From JAWXCM01 sp034408745 (lineage in GTDB: Bacteria; Acidobacteriota; Terriglobia; Bryobacterales; Bryobacteraceae): 6,026 nt of DNA. A model generated the notes under the pieces. It made no database searches. It was not told the DNA's origin and worked only from the letters and a program-made list of their open reading frames with translations. The DNA lies in NCBI GenBank assembly GCA_034408745.1, contig JAWXCM010000154.1:1-6026 (forward strand). The letters are read 5' to 3'. The position numbers and the translations under genes are program-made. Positions 4,185 to 6,026 of the stretch are shown in pieces (position 1 is the stretch's first letter; every line of letters begins with the position of its first letter).

Positions 4185-6026
4185 ATGACAACCTCTACAA
4201 ACGTTACGAAGACTTCCGGCCTGACGGTCATCAACCTGAAGGTCACGAAGGAAGGAAACATTGAACGCAAAATGACCGACGTCAGCCCACAAGCGCAGTT
4301 GAACAACACGCTCCTCGAAGCCTTGTGCCCAGGGATTCGTGTCGCATCTGTGACTGTGACGCCGGAGCCTCTCGATCAAGTGGAACGCGCCAGAGTGGAA
4401 AGCGCTCTTTCGCGGTTCAACGTCGACGGCATCGACTACCGGCTGATTGGCGCTTCTGGATCGGCCAAAAGCGGAAAGTACTACGCGGTGGATGCTCGTT
4501 TTGAACGTCCTCTCGCGGCACGCTTCTCCGATTGGCCGCAAGCTGCTGTGACGTACTTCGGAATTCTGGTCTCTCCTTGCCAGGTGAGAATGCAGGTTCC
4601 ACAAGGCCGCGTTACCGTAGTGCCGGATCACGAATTGGGAACGAATGATTGTCGTGGCTGGATCCGCAAGTCGCTGTTTGACAAGCTGGCTCTACCCGAC
4701 GACCGTTTCTACCAGTTCCGTCTCGCGTTCGCTCAAACACAGGCGAAAGGCAGCTTCAAGGTTATGTGCGACGATGTCGCCGATGCCTTGGATACCGACA
4801 TTGTTCTGCCTGTCTCGTCCGTCAAACCTGAATACAAGGGTCCCAGCAAGCTCGTTGCATGGCTCACTGGCGAAGCACGCACGTTCGCTGGTGAAATGAT
4901 CCTTGGTATTCGTGAATACTCGCGGCTGCTGAACTTCGAGTCCAGCTACACGGTCATCCAGCACGCTCCGGAAGATTCGTTCGCTCACGAAATCAAGCCG
5001 CACGCCCTCGCCCAATCCTCCAAGCTCAAGGAACTCCTCGAAAGCCGCGACTTCACGGAACTGTTCCGCCTTCTCGGAATCTCAGAAACTCAGCGTCCGC
5101 TGACTGATGAGACTCCGGCTGAAGGCGACGACACTACTTCCGTGGAACGCTCCGTTCTCGAAGGAATACTGAAAGCCGATCCGACTGGTTTTCTGATTCA
5201 GCATCCCTGGGTCAACAATCAGTTACAACGGGTTCTGGCACGATGGGCGTTCAAAGTCTGCACGGCGGGTGGTTTTGAGATGCCGGCGTTCGCGTTGGCA
5301 GACGATGGCTACCTGTTTCTGCATGACGGAAGAGTGTACTCCGGTTCCGACTGGATGCCGCAGGATCGCTCGATCAATTCCCTCGACACAATTCGCGGGT
5401 TGGTTGTTCGCTATCCGGTGCGCATGAAGGAAGACTTGCTCCCGTACACCAAGATTCCCACTACTGAACTGCGGCAATTGCTCGCGCAAGAACTCGATCG
5501 GCAGGGATGTTTCGAAAAAGACGCCCTGGCCGAAGTGATTGCGACGACGCAGTTGGAACTCGATGGCACCTTCACGTTGCACTCGAAAACTGCAGCCAAG
5601 AATGGTGGAGACTATGACTTCGACTTTGTTTGCGTAGTAGAAGGCGACCGCTTCCCCAGGTTTGTGGAGCATCGTTTCACCTACAAAGGCAACGGCGCAA
5701 TCGAGAAAACCAAGGCAAAGAAGGCTCGCTCACCGTGGTGGAACCTTCCGCAGGTAGCAGTTGGCGCGATGGGAAATCAGATTGGCTCAATCACCGATTT
5801 GATGACTCAATGCACAGCGGCTGGTCGCGAAGATCTTCATCGCGAACTGGTCGAGCAACTGCAAAACGCCCTGGATCAACTGAAACACGGCGTAACACCC
5901 GACCAGGAAAAGATCCGATCCATCCGCGACGCGATCAAGCTGACTCCGGCGGCGCAGTGGCTTCGAGCGAAGAAGGTTCGATCTGTCAAGGATCTGCCGG
6001 AACACTTCGAATGTCCGCCCAGCGAC
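4185..6026 (+). CDS. Putative two-barrel RNA polymerase of the RDR/QDE-1/YonO type (3' end outside window)
   Basis: An uninterrupted frame of 614 codons that runs off the window. Several elements appear in the order known for single-chain double-psi beta-barrel polymerases (eukaryotic RDRs, fungal QDE-1, phage YonO-like enzymes). DCRGWI (155-160), then QFRL (177-180), AKGSFKV (187-193) and SSVKP (211-215) resemble the RDR first barrel, where DGxGxIS, QxRxxGxKG and RpSmxKF occur. VVRYP (407-411) corresponds to the VxRNP/RAP element. NGGDYDFD (473-480) corresponds to GGDLDGD, with three aspartates that would bind the catalytic metal. VGAMGNQ (526-532) and ALDxxKxG (562-569) match LGxIxNxH and AVDxPKxG downstream of the active site in RDRs. 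A lysine-rich segment lies at 501-515. The glycine of DxDGD is phenylalanine here. The expected activity is template-directed RNA synthesis, but template type and role are unknown. The fold call comes from motif comparison by eye. A C-terminal part is missing. Confidence 0.72.
   Translation, partial: MTTSTNVTKTSGLTVINLKVTKEGNIERKMTDVSPQAQLNNTLLEALCPGIRVASVTVTPEPLDQVERARVESALSRFNVDGIDYRLIGASGSAKSGKYYAVDARFERPLAARFSDWPQAAVTYFGILVSPCQVRMQVPQGRVTVVPDHELGTNDCRGWIRKSLFDKLALPDDRFYQFRLAFAQTQAKGSFKVMCDDVADALDTDIVLPVSSVKPEYKGPSKLVAWLTGEARTFAGEMILGIREYSRLLNFESSYTVIQHAPEDSFAHEIKPHALAQSSKLKELLESRDFTELFRLLGISETQRPLTDETPAEGDDTTSVERSVLEGILKADPTGFLIQHPWVNNQLQRVLARWAFKVCTAGGFEMPAFALADDGYLFLHDGRVYSGSDWMPQDRSINSLDTIRGLVVRYPVRMKEDLLPYTKIPTTELRQLLAQELDRQGCFEKDALAEVIATTQLELDGTFTLHSKTAAKNGGDYDFDFVCVVEGDRFPRFVEHRFTYKGNGAIEKTKAKKARSPWWNLPQVAVGAMGNQIGSITDLMTQCTAAGREDLHRELVEQLQNALDQLKHGVTPDQEKIRSIRDAIKLTPAAQWLRAKKVRSVKDLPEHFECPPSD

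Noticed and set aside
3616..4631. Two reverse-strand frames of 191 codons each (3616-4191 and 4056-4631)
   Set aside because: They run over the 105-residue gene, the hairpin-rich gap and the polymerase start. The forward genes have ribosome binding sites, tight spacing and, for the polymerase, motif support. The reverse frames have none of this.
4645..4899. Forward 84-codon frame inside the polymerase gene
   Set aside because: It is out of frame with a 614-codon open frame that shows ordered family motifs, so it is a shadow.

Overview
The window reads as one left-to-right gene cluster from a Gram-negative bacterium with moderately high GC. The evidence is exported, inner-membrane and periplasmic parts of a conjugative type IV secretion system (T4SS) preceded by AGGAGG-type ribosome binding sites. 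Nothing here fixes the taxon. A proteobacterium or an acidobacterium would both fit, and a plasmid or integrative conjugative element is the likely carrier.

Positions 1-3365 hold T4SS genes in VirB5/TrbJ - VirB6/TrbL - VirB8/TrbF order. First is the C-terminal part of a VirB5/TrbJ-like protein cut by the window edge (to 423). Next comes a second, complete homologue with a signal peptide (436-1308), then a polytopic VirB6/TrbL protein with a glycine-rich tail (1321-2568) and a VirB8-type protein (2589-3365). The genes are packed with gaps of 12-20 bases, which suggests an operon.

Positions 3362-3939 carry two small genes of unknown function. The first is joined to virB8 by an ATGA overlap and the second follows after two bases. 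A VirB9/TrbG gene often follows virB8 in such operons, but it is not here.

Positions 3940-4184 are non-coding and unusually rich in perfect inverted repeats: about seven hairpins in 245 bases, two of them mutually exclusive. They lead directly to a ribosome binding site.

Positions 4185-6026 are one open frame of 614 codons that runs off the window. I read it as a cellular (QDE-1/RDR/YonO-like) two-barrel polymerase. The signs are an RDR-like first barrel, an arginine-proline element, a GGDxDxD catalytic loop whose usual glycine is phenylalanine (DYDFD), and a downstream A-x-D-x-x-K-x-G signature. Such an enzyme next to conjugation genes, behind a structured leader RNA, is the main point of interest. 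Whether it transcribes, primes or copies RNA cannot be told from sequence alone.
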